Part shown: one piece after another, positions 23,285-32,778 of the stretch
How positions within the stretch are numbered: position 1 is the first letter of the stretch
Layout of the letters: each line of letters begins with the position of its first letter
Source: an uncultured Alphaproteobacteria bacterium
Lineage (GTDB): Bacteria > Pseudomonadota > Alphaproteobacteria > Rs-D84
Length of the DNA: 64,000 nt
Assembly: GCA_944389515.1 (NCBI GenBank)
Contig: CALXMQ010000005.1
Span: 1-64,000 of the forward strand
Reading direction: 5' to 3'
Translations under genes and position numbers: made by a program
The notes under the pieces: generated by a model
The model's input: the letters and a program-made list of their open reading frames with translations, nothing else
Told to the model about the DNA's origin: nothing
Databases searched by the model: none

Positions 23285-23983
23285 TTACTTTACCAAATCT
23301 GGCCCATAACGTTTTAACCCAGATTTGATTAAATCCGCAGATGCCATACCAATAAACGCCCCCAATATAACATCAGACGGCCAATGCGCCCCAAAACACA
23401 CACGTGACACACCAATAATAATTGCCAATGTCCACGTAAACCATTTAATTTTTGGTGCCAATAATCCCAGCATTACCAGTCCCGCAAACGACGCAAATGT
23501 ATGTCCAGACGGCATAGAATTAAACGCCCAATCTGTTGAAAATGGCACAAAGCCAGTTTTATCCAACGCTTCAAAGAATACCGGCCGCATACGTCCAATT
23601 ACTATTTTCAACAACTTACCTACAACACTGGCGGCAACCACAGAACACAAAACAAAGAACGCATAACTGTTACGTGTTTTATTTATAAAATCTTTGATAA
23701 AAACAACCAGACTAAATTTATTTTCACTGTTTTTGAATTGCGGCCGTGATTTTATAATCTTTTTAATATAAAACACCAACAACACGATTGCCGACACAAT
23801 TATCCACATTTTTGCATCAAACAATACATTAAACACACGCCACACGCCACAATCAAACTGACGCAAGAATAAATACAGTGGCTTATCAAACCATACAATC
23901 CCCATTAAAACAGCCAACACTGTGATGGCGGCACCCCATCCCATCCAATTCCACTTTATTTTATTATCATGTGTCAAAAACAT
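23285..23983 (-). CDS. PAP2-family membrane phosphatase
   Basis: A 232-aa PAP2 superfamily phosphatase with about six membrane helices. The three-part active site is present: K-x6-RP as KIVIGRMRP, PSGH as SMPSGHTFASF, and SR-x5-H-x3-D as SRVCFGAHWPSD. Such enzymes dephosphorylate lipid carriers or lipid A on the periplasmic side. It could be an undecaprenyl-pyrophosphate phosphatase (PgpB-like) or a lipid A phosphatase (LpxE-like); the sequence does not decide. It lies between ftsK and the S41-like gene on the same strand. Confidence 0.85.
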   Translation of the reverse strand: MFLTHDNKIKWNWMGWGAAITVLAVLMGIVWFDKPLYLFLRQFDCGVWRVFNVLFDAKMWIIVSAIVLLVFYIKKIIKSRPQFKNSENKFSLVVFIKDFINKTRNSYAFFVLCSVVAASVVGKLLKIVIGRMRPVFFEALDKTGFVPFSTDWAFNSMPSGHTFASFAGLVMLGLLAPKIKWFTWTLAIIIGVSRVCFGAHWPSDVILGAFIGMASADLIKSGLKRYGPDLVK

Positions 23984-24003
23984 ATTTTCCCCGTTTATAA
24001 ATA

Positions 24004-25509
24004 TTATTCTGTAATCAATTTATTATATACTTTGCTGTCAGTCAAAATTTTAACCGCCACCGCCGCAGAAATCGCATCTTCGTCTGCGCCACTGGTAATT
24101 ACCGGGCATCCACGCCGAATCGCATCTACATCTGCATCAGGGTCTTGGTTAAAATCTTTGGCATTAAAATTATTATTTATAACGTTCAAGAAAAATGCAT
24201 TTTGCTGATTTGACGACCGTATATTCGACAAACAAACAATCGGGAAAATTCCACGTCCATCAATGGTACGCCCTGTACCTGTTTTAACAGATTTATTCAA
24301 CAATTCTAATGCGCCACCATTTTCCAGATTTATCCGCGTAGCGATTCGTGCACTGCCTGCGGTTGGTGTTCCAACCAACACACCACGTCCATATTCATAA
24401 AAAGCCGCAACCACTGCTTCGGCAGTACCACGTGTCATATTTGACATCAACACAACAACAGGTGCATTTGTCACTGCATTTCCACCGGGTATAACTTCTA
24501 CTTCATCTTTGGCTGTTTCTACGATTCGCATAACAGGTTTTTGGCCAATAAATAAACCTGCAAATTTTGCCGCCGCACGTTCATCATCACCAGTTGCCGC
24601 CCGTAAATCCAAAATAATTCCAGAAACATCAGTATATTTTGCCAACGCTTCGTTTACAATCGCCGCGGCATTATCAGAAATTCTGTGCACAACTATTTCC
24701 AATATACCGCCAGTATCCGGGTCAGAACGATGCACAACATCCGCATCCGCCAAAATAATTGTTGCGCGCCGTAATACAACATCATGTTCCCCAGTTGGCG
24801 TCAATAACTTTATTTTTGATGTCCCAGAATTAAATCCAGACATAACCGCCGACAAATCATCATCTGATAAATTCGCAACATTTTCACCATTTACCGCAAC
24901 AATTAAATCACCTTCGCGTATCCCAGATATATCAGCCGGTGAATCTTTATACACACCATGAACACGCCAATTACCACGCGCATCACGTGCACCTTCTAAT
25001 CCAACACTGGTTAAAATTCGTCCATCTTCGGTAATTTCTGCCACGCGTGAATAAATATACCGTCCGTTTTCATCAATTCCACGCATCAACGCATCAACCA
25101 CCAACTGGTACATTTCGCTGGTTGTTGCATTATGCAATGCCGAATCATTTGCCCGTAACTTTAATACCAACGCGGTTGTAATTTCACCAAATCCGTTCCA
25201 ATCCCCCGGCTTTGGTCGTGGATAATTTGCAATAATAGAATCCCCCCACACCAAAACAACACGTTCATCAGTTGCAGCAATATGTGCATTTGAATTCAGT
25301 TTTTCTAAACTTTCAATCGCAACATTGATATTTTTACCAGCCCATTTAACATCATCTAATTTCTTGTATATATCTGCAAATGTTGCCGATACATCAAACA
25401 CATTTAACCCGTCTTGGATTGGTTCATCTTCAAAAAACAAACTGTCTGCATGGCACGGCATAACCCCCAGGGATAAAAACAGCAATAAAAATAATTTTGT
25501 TATTCTCAT
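24004..25509 (-). CDS. S41 (C-terminal processing) protease homologue with lost catalytic residues
   Basis: A 501-aa secreted protein with a signal peptide (cleavage after CHA). A PDZ domain covers about residues 170-260 (VYKDSPADISGIREGDLIVAVNG), and an S41-like domain follows. Aligned by eye to E. coli Tsp, the catalytic Ser430, Lys455 and Gln459 fall on Gly, Ser and Ala in NMTRGTAEAV and TPTAGSARIA; the NPGG-type motif is also altered (LRAATGDDE). The surrounding frame is kept (YGRGVLVGTPTAG, DGRGIFPIV). It is therefore probably inactive as a protease and may act as a scaffold or peptide binder. It is downstream of secF by 43 bp. Confidence 0.75.
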   Translation of the reverse strand: MRITKLFLLLFLSLGVMPCHADSLFFEDEPIQDGLNVFDVSATFADIYKKLDDVKWAGKNINVAIESLEKLNSNAHIAATDERVVLVWGDSIIANYPRPKPGDWNGFGEITTALVLKLRANDSALHNATTSEMYQLVVDALMRGIDENGRYIYSRVAEITEDGRILTSVGLEGARDARGNWRVHGVYKDSPADISGIREGDLIVAVNGENVANLSDDDLSAVMSGFNSGTSKIKLLTPTGEHDVVLRRATIILADADVVHRSDPDTGGILEIVVHRISDNAAAIVNEALAKYTDVSGIILDLRAATGDDERAAAKFAGLFIGQKPVMRIVETAKDEVEVIPGGNAVTNAPVVVLMSNMTRGTAEAVVAAFYEYGRGVLVGTPTAGSARIATRINLENGGALELLNKSVKTGTGRTIDGRGIFPIVCLSNIRSSNQQNAFFLNVINNNFNAKDFNQDPDADVDAIRRGCPVITSGADEDAISAAVAVKILTDSKVYNKLITE

Positions 25510-25552
25510 TTTACTATTCCCCCTCTCCCCCTAAGGTTTGCCAACACCAATC

Positions 25553-26419
25553 TTATTTTGTTTCATCACGCAAGTTAAAGTGATACAAAATAACGTTTGA
25601 AATATAAATACTGGTAAACGTTCCCATAACAACTGCGAACGTCATTGCGATTGAAAAATCACGCAACGCCGGTCCACCGAACAAGAACAACGCAACCATT
25701 GCCAATATCGTAGAAACCCCTGTCATAATGGTTCTGCGCATCATTTCATTTACGGACAAATCGATTAAATCGTCCATTGGCATTTTGTGATATTTTTTAA
25801 TATTTTCTTCGATTCGGTCATAATTTACCACTTTATCATTGATAGAATATCCAACCCCCATCAATATAACCGCAATCGCAGTTTGATTGAATTCCAAACC
25901 TGTAATAGAAAAGAATCCGAACATAATCACAAAATCCAAACACAGTGATATAAAAGACCCGATTGCATATCCACCACGATAACGTACCCAAACATATACA
26001 GACATCAATATAAATGAAAACAATATTGCTAAAATACCCCCACGTACCAATTCATCACCAATTTTTGGTCCAACGATTTGCACCTGGGAATATTCAACAT
26101 TATTACCTAATATATCTTTGATTTCTGTCACGCGTGCATTTTGTTCTGCATCTGTTGCCCCTTTGGGTAATCCAACACGCACCAAAATTGCGCCATTATC
26201 ACCCACAGATTGCAATTCCGGATTAAATTCTTCTAAATCTGCGCGCATTTTATCAATGGTATAATCTGCAACAACCGGGGTAACTTCCATAGAAATACCA
26301 CCAGCAAAATCAATACCATAATTTAATCCACGAAACACCAAGGACAACACCGACAGCAAAATAAACGCCCCAGCAATCCAATACGATAATTTGCGATATT
26401 TCATAAATCTCAGTTTCAT
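25553..26419 (-). CDS. secF: Protein translocase subunit SecF
   Basis: SecF (288 aa), the proton-driven partner of SecD that helps pull preproteins through SecYEG. It has six membrane helices, the N-terminal GIDFAGGI motif, a small periplasmic domain, and the conserved VILMGVGYSINDKVVNYDRIEEN segment. It follows secD by 11 bp in a yajC-secD-secF unit. Length and motifs are normal. Confidence 0.95.
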   Translation of the reverse strand: MKLRFMKYRKLSYWIAGAFILLSVLSLVFRGLNYGIDFAGGISMEVTPVVADYTIDKMRADLEEFNPELQSVGDNGAILVRVGLPKGATDAEQNARVTEIKDILGNNVEYSQVQIVGPKIGDELVRGGILAILFSFILMSVYVWVRYRGGYAIGSFISLCLDFVIMFGFFSITGLEFNQTAIAVILMGVGYSINDKVVNYDRIEENIKKYHKMPMDDLIDLSVNEMMRRTIMTGVSTILAMVALFLFGGPALRDFSIAMTFAVVMGTFTSIYISNVILYHFNLRDETK

Positions 26420-26430
26420 CTGAACGCCCC

Positions 26431-27990
26431 TTACTTAGACTTTACATAACCAATTTTTTTATTTTTGCCGTTCATGTACCAATCAATAATCACTTTGGAC
26501 AAAGACACACACGTAAACAGTGTTGTCAACACACCGACTGATAACGTAACTGCAAACCCACGAATCGGCCCGGCACCAAATTGGAATAAAACCAAAGAAC
26601 AAATCAAATTGGTTAAATTTCCATCCAAAACCGCCTTCATAGAACGATGAAATCCGGCCTCTACCGCGCGCAAAGACGTTGACCCAGCGCGAATTTCATC
26701 CCTTATTCGTTCAAATGGTAAAATATTCGCATCTACCGCCATACCCAATGTCAACACGATACCAGCAATCCCAGGCAATGTCAGCACACCCCCCAATACC
26801 GCTGTAATACCGATAATCATTGCCAAATTCACAATCAAAACCAAACTGGCAATAACACCGAATCCGCGATAACACACAATCATAAATATCATAATAAATA
26901 TAACACCAACCACAGATGCGATTTTACCCGCAGCGATTGTATCCGCCCCCAATCCGGCACCCACAGTGCGTTCTTCGATAACCTGTAACGGGGCCGGCAA
27001 CGCACCACTGCGTAACAACACGGCTAAATCTTTGGCACCTTGCAACGTAAATCCACCAGAAATTTGGCCACGCCCCCCAGGTATTGGTTCACGAATTGTT
27101 GGTGCAGACAACACCATATCATCCAACACGATTGCGAATCGTTCATTTACATGTTCTGTTGTCAATCTGGCAAATTTTCGTGCCCCTGCGGCATCAAACA
27201 CAGTCGTCACAACCGGCATGTTATTTTGGTCAAAATCAGCCTGAGAATCTTTTAATGATTCACCAGAAACTTCCACCCGGGTATACACAGGTATCTTTTG
27301 ATTTGGATCATCCATATACGGTAAAAATTCCGTTCCTTTTGGTGCACGACCAGACGCCAACTGTTCCGCAGTAAGATTTTCATTTACCAAATGGAACGTC
27401 ATTTTTGCGGTCTGTCCAATCAGTTCTTTGATACGTTCTGGATTATCAACACCAGGCAACTGAACCAATATATATTTTCCACCCTGACTTTGAATAGAAG
27501 GTTCCTTGGTTCCCAATGCATCAATACGCCGACGAACAATTTCGATACTGCGCGACAGCGCATCATTTACCATTTCATCTTTGGCATTTTGTGAATAAGA
27601 CAAAGATATCGTCCGTCCATCAGCAGTAATATCAACCGTGTCACCAAATTCACTGCGCAATCTGCCACGTGCCTTGGACACATCAGAATCTTCACGCACG
27701 ACAAAAGACACCACACCATCAACATTTCGCATCCCAGAAAATCGAATAACGCCACGATTGCGATCAATCAATGCACTGCGTGCATCTTCATACAACTGTT
27801 CTGCCTTGTCTTGGAACATTGTATTTGTATCAACTTCCAACAACAACTGGGCACCGCCCTTCAAATCCAACCCTAATGAAATCGGCTGAATCCACGATGG
27901 AAAATACGGCGACAAATTTGGGAACATTGTCGGCACCGCCATCAGAACACCAAACACTGCGACAAAAATTATTGCCAATTTTTTCAACAT
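26431..27990 (-). CDS. secD: Protein translocase subunit SecD
   Basis: SecD (519 aa), membrane component of the Sec accessory complex. It carries LGLDLKGGAQLLLEVD near residue 38, a large periplasmic P1 domain containing DALGTKEPSIQSQGGKYILVQLPG, and the C-terminal RND-type helices with LTLGMAVDANILPFERIRDE. It is shorter than the E. coli protein but typical for alphaproteobacteria. It starts 15 bp after yajC. Confidence 0.95.
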   Translation of the reverse strand: MLKKLAIIFVAVFGVLMAVPTMFPNLSPYFPSWIQPISLGLDLKGGAQLLLEVDTNTMFQDKAEQLYEDARSALIDRNRGVIRFSGMRNVDGVVSFVVREDSDVSKARGRLRSEFGDTVDITADGRTISLSYSQNAKDEMVNDALSRSIEIVRRRIDALGTKEPSIQSQGGKYILVQLPGVDNPERIKELIGQTAKMTFHLVNENLTAEQLASGRAPKGTEFLPYMDDPNQKIPVYTRVEVSGESLKDSQADFDQNNMPVVTTVFDAAGARKFARLTTEHVNERFAIVLDDMVLSAPTIREPIPGGRGQISGGFTLQGAKDLAVLLRSGALPAPLQVIEERTVGAGLGADTIAAGKIASVVGVIFIMIFMIVCYRGFGVIASLVLIVNLAMIIGITAVLGGVLTLPGIAGIVLTLGMAVDANILPFERIRDEIRAGSTSLRAVEAGFHRSMKAVLDGNLTNLICSLVLFQFGAGPIRGFAVTLSVGVLTTLFTCVSLSKVIIDWYMNGKNKKIGYVKSK

Positions 27991-28005
27991 ACCATTTACC
28001 CTTTC

Positions 28006-28323
28006 TTATTCAACATTGGCAATGGCGCCCTTTGCCACTTCGACAACAACGCCATCTGCAATTTCCATTTCTATTGTTTTGTCATTTATTTTTTTGATTG
28101 TTCCATAAATCCCAGCGGCCAAAACACGGTTACCAACCTGCATAGAATCCAGCATTTTTTGATATTCTGCCATGCGCTTTTTATTAGGCCGCACCATAAA
28201 GAAATAAATAATCGCAAAAATAATTACGCAATACAGCAATAATCCCCACCAATCTGTGGTTTGCGCCGCCCCTGTTGTGACAACATCTGCGGTGGTATCT
28301 GCGACTGTGGTTGCTTGTTCCAT
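28006..28323 (-). CDS. yajC: Sec translocon accessory subunit YajC
   Basis: YajC (105 aa), the small single-span component of the SecDF-YajC complex. The membrane helix LLYCVIIFAIIYFFMVRP is followed by the family motif RPNKKRMAEYQKML and the beta-rich C-terminus (VGNRVLAAGIYGTIKKIND). The start at 28323 is chosen because CAAGGAG lies 6 bp upstream; an earlier in-frame codon has no ribosome site. First gene of yajC-secD-secF. Confidence 0.92.
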   Translation of the reverse strand: MEQATTVADTTADVVTTGAAQTTDWWGLLLYCVIIFAIIYFFMVRPNKKRMAEYQKMLDSMQVGNRVLAAGIYGTIKKINDKTIEMEIADGVVVEVAKGAIANVE

Positions 28324-28402
28324 AAATTTCTCCTTGCTTATAATATACATTTTATGGGTTCAGAATAGTAAAAAAAGCCAGTTATGTAAAGGAAAATAGT
28401 TA

Positions 28403-30121
28403 TTATATACGTTCAAACCAACCATCAATTTCAGCCAACGGTATAAATTTATATACAGGCCGCCCATGATTGCATTCACCGCCCCTGGTTGTGTTTTCAA
28501 TATCACGCAATAACGCATCCATTTGCGCCATATCCAGTTTTTGTCCGGCACGAACACTGTGATGACACGCATAATTGGCCAATTTCAAATGCAATCGTTC
28601 CCCCAACTGTGACGAATGACCACGGTCACGCACTTCATCTGCAATGGCATGAAATAAATCAGTCCAATTCAAATCCCAATCTGCCGGCTTTTCAAAAATT
28701 GCGATTGCATTATCCCCGAACGCATCAATATGCAACCCAGATTGACGCATTTCATCAGCCACAGATAATACCGCCACAACATCTTCGTCACGCAAACTGA
28801 CCACAATCGGTGTCAACAAAGGTTGCGATTTTATTGCATGCCGACGTAATCGTTCATACGTTATACGTTCGTGTGCCGCATGTTGGTCAACAATAACCAG
28901 GTTTTCACCACTTTGCGCCAATATGTATTTATTAGCAATTTGTCCTATGACCCGTCCCAATGGTAATTCAGATTCTGGCGCCGCGACACATGCATCTTTT
29001 GACACCATTTCTTGCACATCAGATTTTACATCATCACTATCAACCCCACGGTGCGGTGCACATACACGAAATTGTGGCATATTAAAATTCAGTTCACGCG
29101 GAACAAATGTTGTCACCTGGGGCGGCGGCGTAACATGTAATTGATTTGTCAATGTCTTAGCCAACACATCACGCAAAGATTTAATAATAAATGCACGCAC
29201 ATGCGATGGTTCTAAAAAATGCACTTCGGTCTTAGCAGGCGATACATTTACATCAACACTGCGCGAATCCAATGTTAAATATAATACACACAATGGGAAT
29301 TCACGTGCATGCATAACATCCATATATGCAGCGCGCAATGCACCAACCAAAACCTTATCTTTGACGGGACGCCCATTTACGAATAAGAATTGATCCACAG
29401 ACGACGCACGTCGCAATGTTGGTTCTGATATAAATCCCCGTAATGATAATGACGAATTTGACAAAGACACAGAATCTATCGCCAACATACGTCCGCGCAC
29501 ATCATCCCCCATAACCGCCACGATACGTTCAGACAAATCCTGATTTTTTGGAAAACGCCATTTATTATTTAATGTAAAACCAACATCTGGGCGTGCCATT
29601 GCCAACCGTTTTACCACATCCAACACAGACATCATTTCCGCCCGGTCACCACGCAAAAACTTTAACCGCGCTGGCGTTTTTGCAAATAAATTTTTTGCAC
29701 GAATTCGCGTACCACCATCCCAATCAGACGGCCGAATTTCCCCAGTTGCACAATCCATTTGCCAACCATTTATATCACCTGCCCGATATGTATCAATCGT
29801 CATATCTGATACAGACGCAATCGACGGCAACGCTTCGCCACGAAAACCCATAAAATTTATATCTAATAAATCATCAGATGGCAATTTAGACGTTGCATGC
29901 CGCATTATGCAATGCGATAAATCTGTTCGCGTCATCCCACATCCATTATCAATCACAGAAATCATGGTACGCCCACCATCTGTGACATCAATAACGATTT
30001 GATCCGCCCCAGCATCCAGCGCATTTTCCACTAATTCTTTGACCACACTGGCAGGCCGTTCAACAACTTCGCCCGCAGCAATTTGATTTATCAAAAAATC
30101 AGGCAAAACACGAATTGACAT
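28403..30121 (-). CDS. mutL: DNA mismatch repair protein MutL
   Basis: MutL (572 aa), the ATP-dependent mediator between MutS and downstream repair. The N-terminal GHKL ATPase has NAIAAGEV-like INQIAAGEVVERP, ELVENALDAGA, DNGCGM and GFRGEALPSI. The C-terminal domain carries the complete endonuclease motif DQHAAHERITYE with ACHHS and CNHGRP, so this is the nicking type of MutL found where MutH is absent. The ATG lies 7 bp after the greA stop, so the two are co-transcribed. Confidence 0.95.
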   Translation of the reverse strand: MSIRVLPDFLINQIAAGEVVERPASVVKELVENALDAGADQIVIDVTDGGRTMISVIDNGCGMTRTDLSHCIMRHATSKLPSDDLLDINFMGFRGEALPSIASVSDMTIDTYRAGDINGWQMDCATGEIRPSDWDGGTRIRAKNLFAKTPARLKFLRGDRAEMMSVLDVVKRLAMARPDVGFTLNNKWRFPKNQDLSERIVAVMGDDVRGRMLAIDSVSLSNSSLSLRGFISEPTLRRASSVDQFLFVNGRPVKDKVLVGALRAAYMDVMHAREFPLCVLYLTLDSRSVDVNVSPAKTEVHFLEPSHVRAFIIKSLRDVLAKTLTNQLHVTPPPQVTTFVPRELNFNMPQFRVCAPHRGVDSDDVKSDVQEMVSKDACVAAPESELPLGRVIGQIANKYILAQSGENLVIVDQHAAHERITYERLRRHAIKSQPLLTPIVVSLRDEDVVAVLSVADEMRQSGLHIDAFGDNAIAIFEKPADWDLNWTDLFHAIADEVRDRGHSSQLGERLHLKLANYACHHSVRAGQKLDMAQMDALLRDIENTTRGGECNHGRPVYKFIPLAEIDGWFERI

Positions 30122-30128
30122 GAAATAA

Positions 30129-30599
30129 TTATTCCTTGAACTTTACTTCTAAAATTTCATATTCTTTTTCACCGTTTGGCAATTTTACAATACAAGTATC
30201 ACCAACACACCGTCCAATCATTGCGCGTCCCACTGGGGATGTACATGAAATAACCTGTTTTCCATCCGATTCGATATCAGATAAAATTCTGCATTGCATA
30301 CGATTACCGTCTTCATCTTCGGCAACGACACGCGCACCAAACACCACCCGATTACCAGTCAAACTGTCAACATCGATAACATCTGCATTATTTATAAAAT
30401 CTTCGATAAATTGAATACGTTTATCAATTTGGCGTTGTTTTTCTTTGGCCGCACTGTAATCAGCATTTTCAGATAAATCCCCCAAAGAACGCGCCCATTG
30501 AACTGTTTTTAATATTTCTGGCCGTTGTACTTCCTTTAAGTCTTTTAATTCTTTAATCAGGCTGTCAAACCCCGCCCGAGAAATCGGTTTCTTTTCCAT
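30129..30599 (-). CDS. greA: Transcription elongation factor GreA
   Basis: GreA (156 aa) rescues backtracked RNA polymerase by stimulating transcript cleavage. The N-terminal coiled coil carries SLGDLSENADYSAAKE with the acidic tip residues, and the C-terminal domain has SPVGRAMIGRCVGD and the final YEILEVKF. Length is standard. It heads a minus-strand run with mutL, and is divergent from lptG across 84-100 bp. Confidence 0.95.
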   Translation of the reverse strand: MEKKPISRAGFDSLIKELKDLKEVQRPEILKTVQWARSLGDLSENADYSAAKEKQRQIDKRIQFIEDFINNADVIDVDSLTGNRVVFGARVVAEDEDGNRMQCRILSDIESDGKQVISCTSPVGRAMIGRCVGDTCIVKLPNGEKEYEILEVKFKE

Positions 30600-30647
30600 T
30601 TTTCAATCCTGTGTTTTTTGTTGAAATTATAAGCCTTCATTTTAATT

Positions 30648-30676
30648 TTGCAATTATCATTTGAACACGGTATACT
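30648..30676 (+). promoter_or_regulatory. Sigma70-like promoter of lptG
   Basis: TTGCAA (30648-30653) and TATACT (30671-30676) are 17 bp apart. The predicted start near 30683 coincides with an in-frame TTG at 30684 and lies 16 nt before the ATG, so the mRNA has little or no leader. Confidence 0.55.
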
Positions 30677-30698
30677 TTTTTGATTGACGAATAATAAT

Positions 30699-31760
30699 AT
30701 GCGATTCAGACCACGTATTTTAACACGTTTCTTGATGCGCCGCTTTTTTTCAGGCGTCGGCCTGGTATTATTGGTTGTATGCGGCATTATAATGGCGGTC
30801 ACGTTCGTAGAACGTTTACCATCAAACCCAACGGCATGGGCGGCATTTATTGATGCATGGCGCAGATTGTTGGAATATGTCCCAATGTTTTTACCATTGG
30901 CTGTATTTATGGGAACATTACTGGCATCATATAACCTGACAAAATCCAGCGAAAGTATCATTGTGGCCAGTGCTGGGTTATCACCATATCAAATGGCACG
31001 ACCTTTTTTAGCAGGCGCCATACTGATTGGTGTTTTGGCAACAACAATTATAAATCCATATTCTGTGAACATGAATTCCCAGAATATAACCCCAGATCAT
31101 TTGGTTTTAATTGATGATGAAATATGGTTACGCGAATCGTCTGAAAATGGATATATCACCATGAACGCAAAAAACATGCATAAATCTGGTGACATATTAT
31201 TATTTGACGATGCAACTGTGTATGTCCAAGATACAAAATTCAAATTGACCCAACGGGTCCAGGCAAAAACCATGACACTGTCTGATGCTGGTTTGGCGGC
31301 CAGTGTTGCAACAACATGGGACGATTATGGTGTACCATCAACACATGATTGGAACATGAAAACATTATTGACCCCACAAACTGTCTTAGACAGATATTTG
31401 CAACCTGATCAAATATCATTTTGGAATTTACCAGAATTTATTCAAAAAATGCGCGCCGTTGGCGTCCCAGTGCGCGGTCATCTGGTTCAATTTTGGACAT
31501 TACTGTTTTTACCATTGACAATGATTGCAATGGCAACATTGGGGGTCGCGTTTTCCCAAACGCGCCAACGCCGTAATTACAGTTTTGGTGTAAAATTCGG
31601 ATTGGGTATTTTAACATGCTTTGCAGTTTATTTTCTGATAAATATGTTTAATGCACTGGGGGCAACTGGTGTATTGCCACCATTATTGGCGATTGTTGCA
31701 CCGCCATTGATAATTATTGCCGCAGCCGGAACATTTATTGCCAGCTTTGATACAATATAA
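30699..31760 (+). CDS. lptG: LPS export permease LptG/LptF family
   Basis: A 353-aa YjgP/YjgQ family permease, part of the LptB2FG ABC transporter that extracts lipopolysaccharide from the inner membrane. It has six membrane helices, two near the N-terminus and four flanking a periplasmic beta-jellyroll (about residues 130-255). Markers are SESIIVASAGLSPYQMARP and RQRRNYSFGVKFGLG. LptG is preferred over LptF by overall pattern but this is not certain. The ATG at 30699 is taken; a TTG at 30684 would add five residues. No second permease gene is adjacent. Confidence 0.85.
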   Translation: MRFRPRILTRFLMRRFFSGVGLVLLVVCGIIMAVTFVERLPSNPTAWAAFIDAWRRLLEYVPMFLPLAVFMGTLLASYNLTKSSESIIVASAGLSPYQMARPFLAGAILIGVLATTIINPYSVNMNSQNITPDHLVLIDDEIWLRESSENGYITMNAKNMHKSGDILLFDDATVYVQDTKFKLTQRVQAKTMTLSDAGLAASVATTWDDYGVPSTHDWNMKTLLTPQTVLDRYLQPDQISFWNLPEFIQKMRAVGVPVRGHLVQFWTLLFLPLTMIAMATLGVAFSQTRQRRNYSFGVKFGLGILTCFAVYFLINMFNALGATGVLPPLLAIVAPPLIIIAAAGTFIASFDTI

Positions 31761-31783
31761 ATACAACAATAATGGGGAAATCT

Positions 31784-31915
31784 ATGCCACTGCGTAAAAA
31801 GAATACTAAACGTAATAAAATAATAATATGGACACTGATTGCGGTATTAGTGATATTGATGATAATATCATTTCCTGCATCGCAAAATGTAACTGAAATT
31901 GTTTTATATCCATGA
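31784..31915 (+). CDS. Small single-span membrane protein (43 aa)
   Basis: Read by hand: ATG at 31784, TGA at 31913-31915. The peptide has a basic N-terminus (MPLRKKNTKRNK) and one hydrophobic helix (IIIWTLIAVLVILMIISF), then a short polar tail ending VLYP. A GGGGA ribosome site is 6 nt upstream. Its stop overlaps the xerD start as ATGA, which strongly suggests a real, translationally coupled gene. The positive-inside rule predicts a cytoplasmic N-terminus. Function unknown. Confidence 0.7.
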   Translation: MPLRKKNTKRNKIIIWTLIAVLVILMIISFPASQNVTEIVLYP

Positions 31916-32778
31916 ATTATATAGATGTGTTTTTAGAAGCACTGGCCGCAGAACGTGGCCGCAGTCAACGCACTTTGGCCAGTTATGCATGCGATTTACG
32001 CCATGCAGATGACAGTATTCCTGGTGGTTTGATGCACGCAACATCATCAGATGTCCAGAATTACTTATCGCATCTGGGCGAACGCGCATCATCTGTTGCC
32101 CGACACGCCAGTGCCCTGCGTGGATTTTATAAATTTTTAATGTTGGAAAAAATAATTTCTGAAAACCCAGCTGCGAATTTAGAATTACCGAAACGCACGC
32201 GCCCATTGCCTAAATTCTTATCTGTTGATGAAATTGAATTATTGATATCATCGGCTGGCGATACACGCAATTCAATACGACTGCGCGCGATGCTGGAATT
32301 GGTGTACGCATCTGGTCTGCGCGTATCAGAATTATGTGAATTGCCAATGACGGCAAACCTGGGGGATAAATTACTGATTCATGGCAAAGGTGCCAAAGAA
32401 AGAATCGTCCCCATGCACGCCCACGCCGTGGATGCATTAAATAAATGGTTGGCGGTACGTGGCAATGACAAATCAAAATACGTATTTCCTGGCAATGGCA
32501 AAAGTGGCCACATAACCCGTGACGGATTTTTCAAGATATTAAAAAAATGCGCTGTATTGTCCGGTATCGACCCCAATCGTGTCAGTCCGCACGTACTGCG
32601 CCACTCGTTTGCATCGCACTTGTTGGCTGGTGGTGCAAATTTACGTGCGATACAAACAATGTTGGGACACGAAGATATATCTACAACACAAATTTATACA
32701 CATGTTTTACCAGACAAACTGCGTGAAACAGTTGCCACACACCATCCGTTGGCGCATATGGGGGAAAATAACCAATGA
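31912..32778 (+). CDS. xerD: Tyrosine recombinase XerD/XerC
   Basis: A 288-aa site-specific recombinase that resolves chromosome dimers at dif with its partner and FtsK. The N-terminal SAM-like domain and the catalytic domain are complete: Arg in ASGLRVSEL, Lys in IHGKGAKERIVP, HxxR in SPHVLRHSFASHLL, His in LGHEDISTTQIY and the nucleophile Tyr in QIYTHV. XerD rather than XerC is tentative. Starts by ATGA overlap with the small membrane protein and overlaps the J-domain gene by 4 bp. Confidence 0.92.
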   Translation: MNYIDVFLEALAAERGRSQRTLASYACDLRHADDSIPGGLMHATSSDVQNYLSHLGERASSVARHASALRGFYKFLMLEKIISENPAANLELPKRTRPLPKFLSVDEIELLISSAGDTRNSIRLRAMLELVYASGLRVSELCELPMTANLGDKLLIHGKGAKERIVPMHAHAVDALNKWLAVRGNDKSKYVFPGNGKSGHITRDGFFKILKKCAVLSGIDPNRVSPHVLRHSFASHLLAGGANLRAIQTMLGHEDISTTQIYTHVLPDKLRETVATHHPLAHMGENNQ

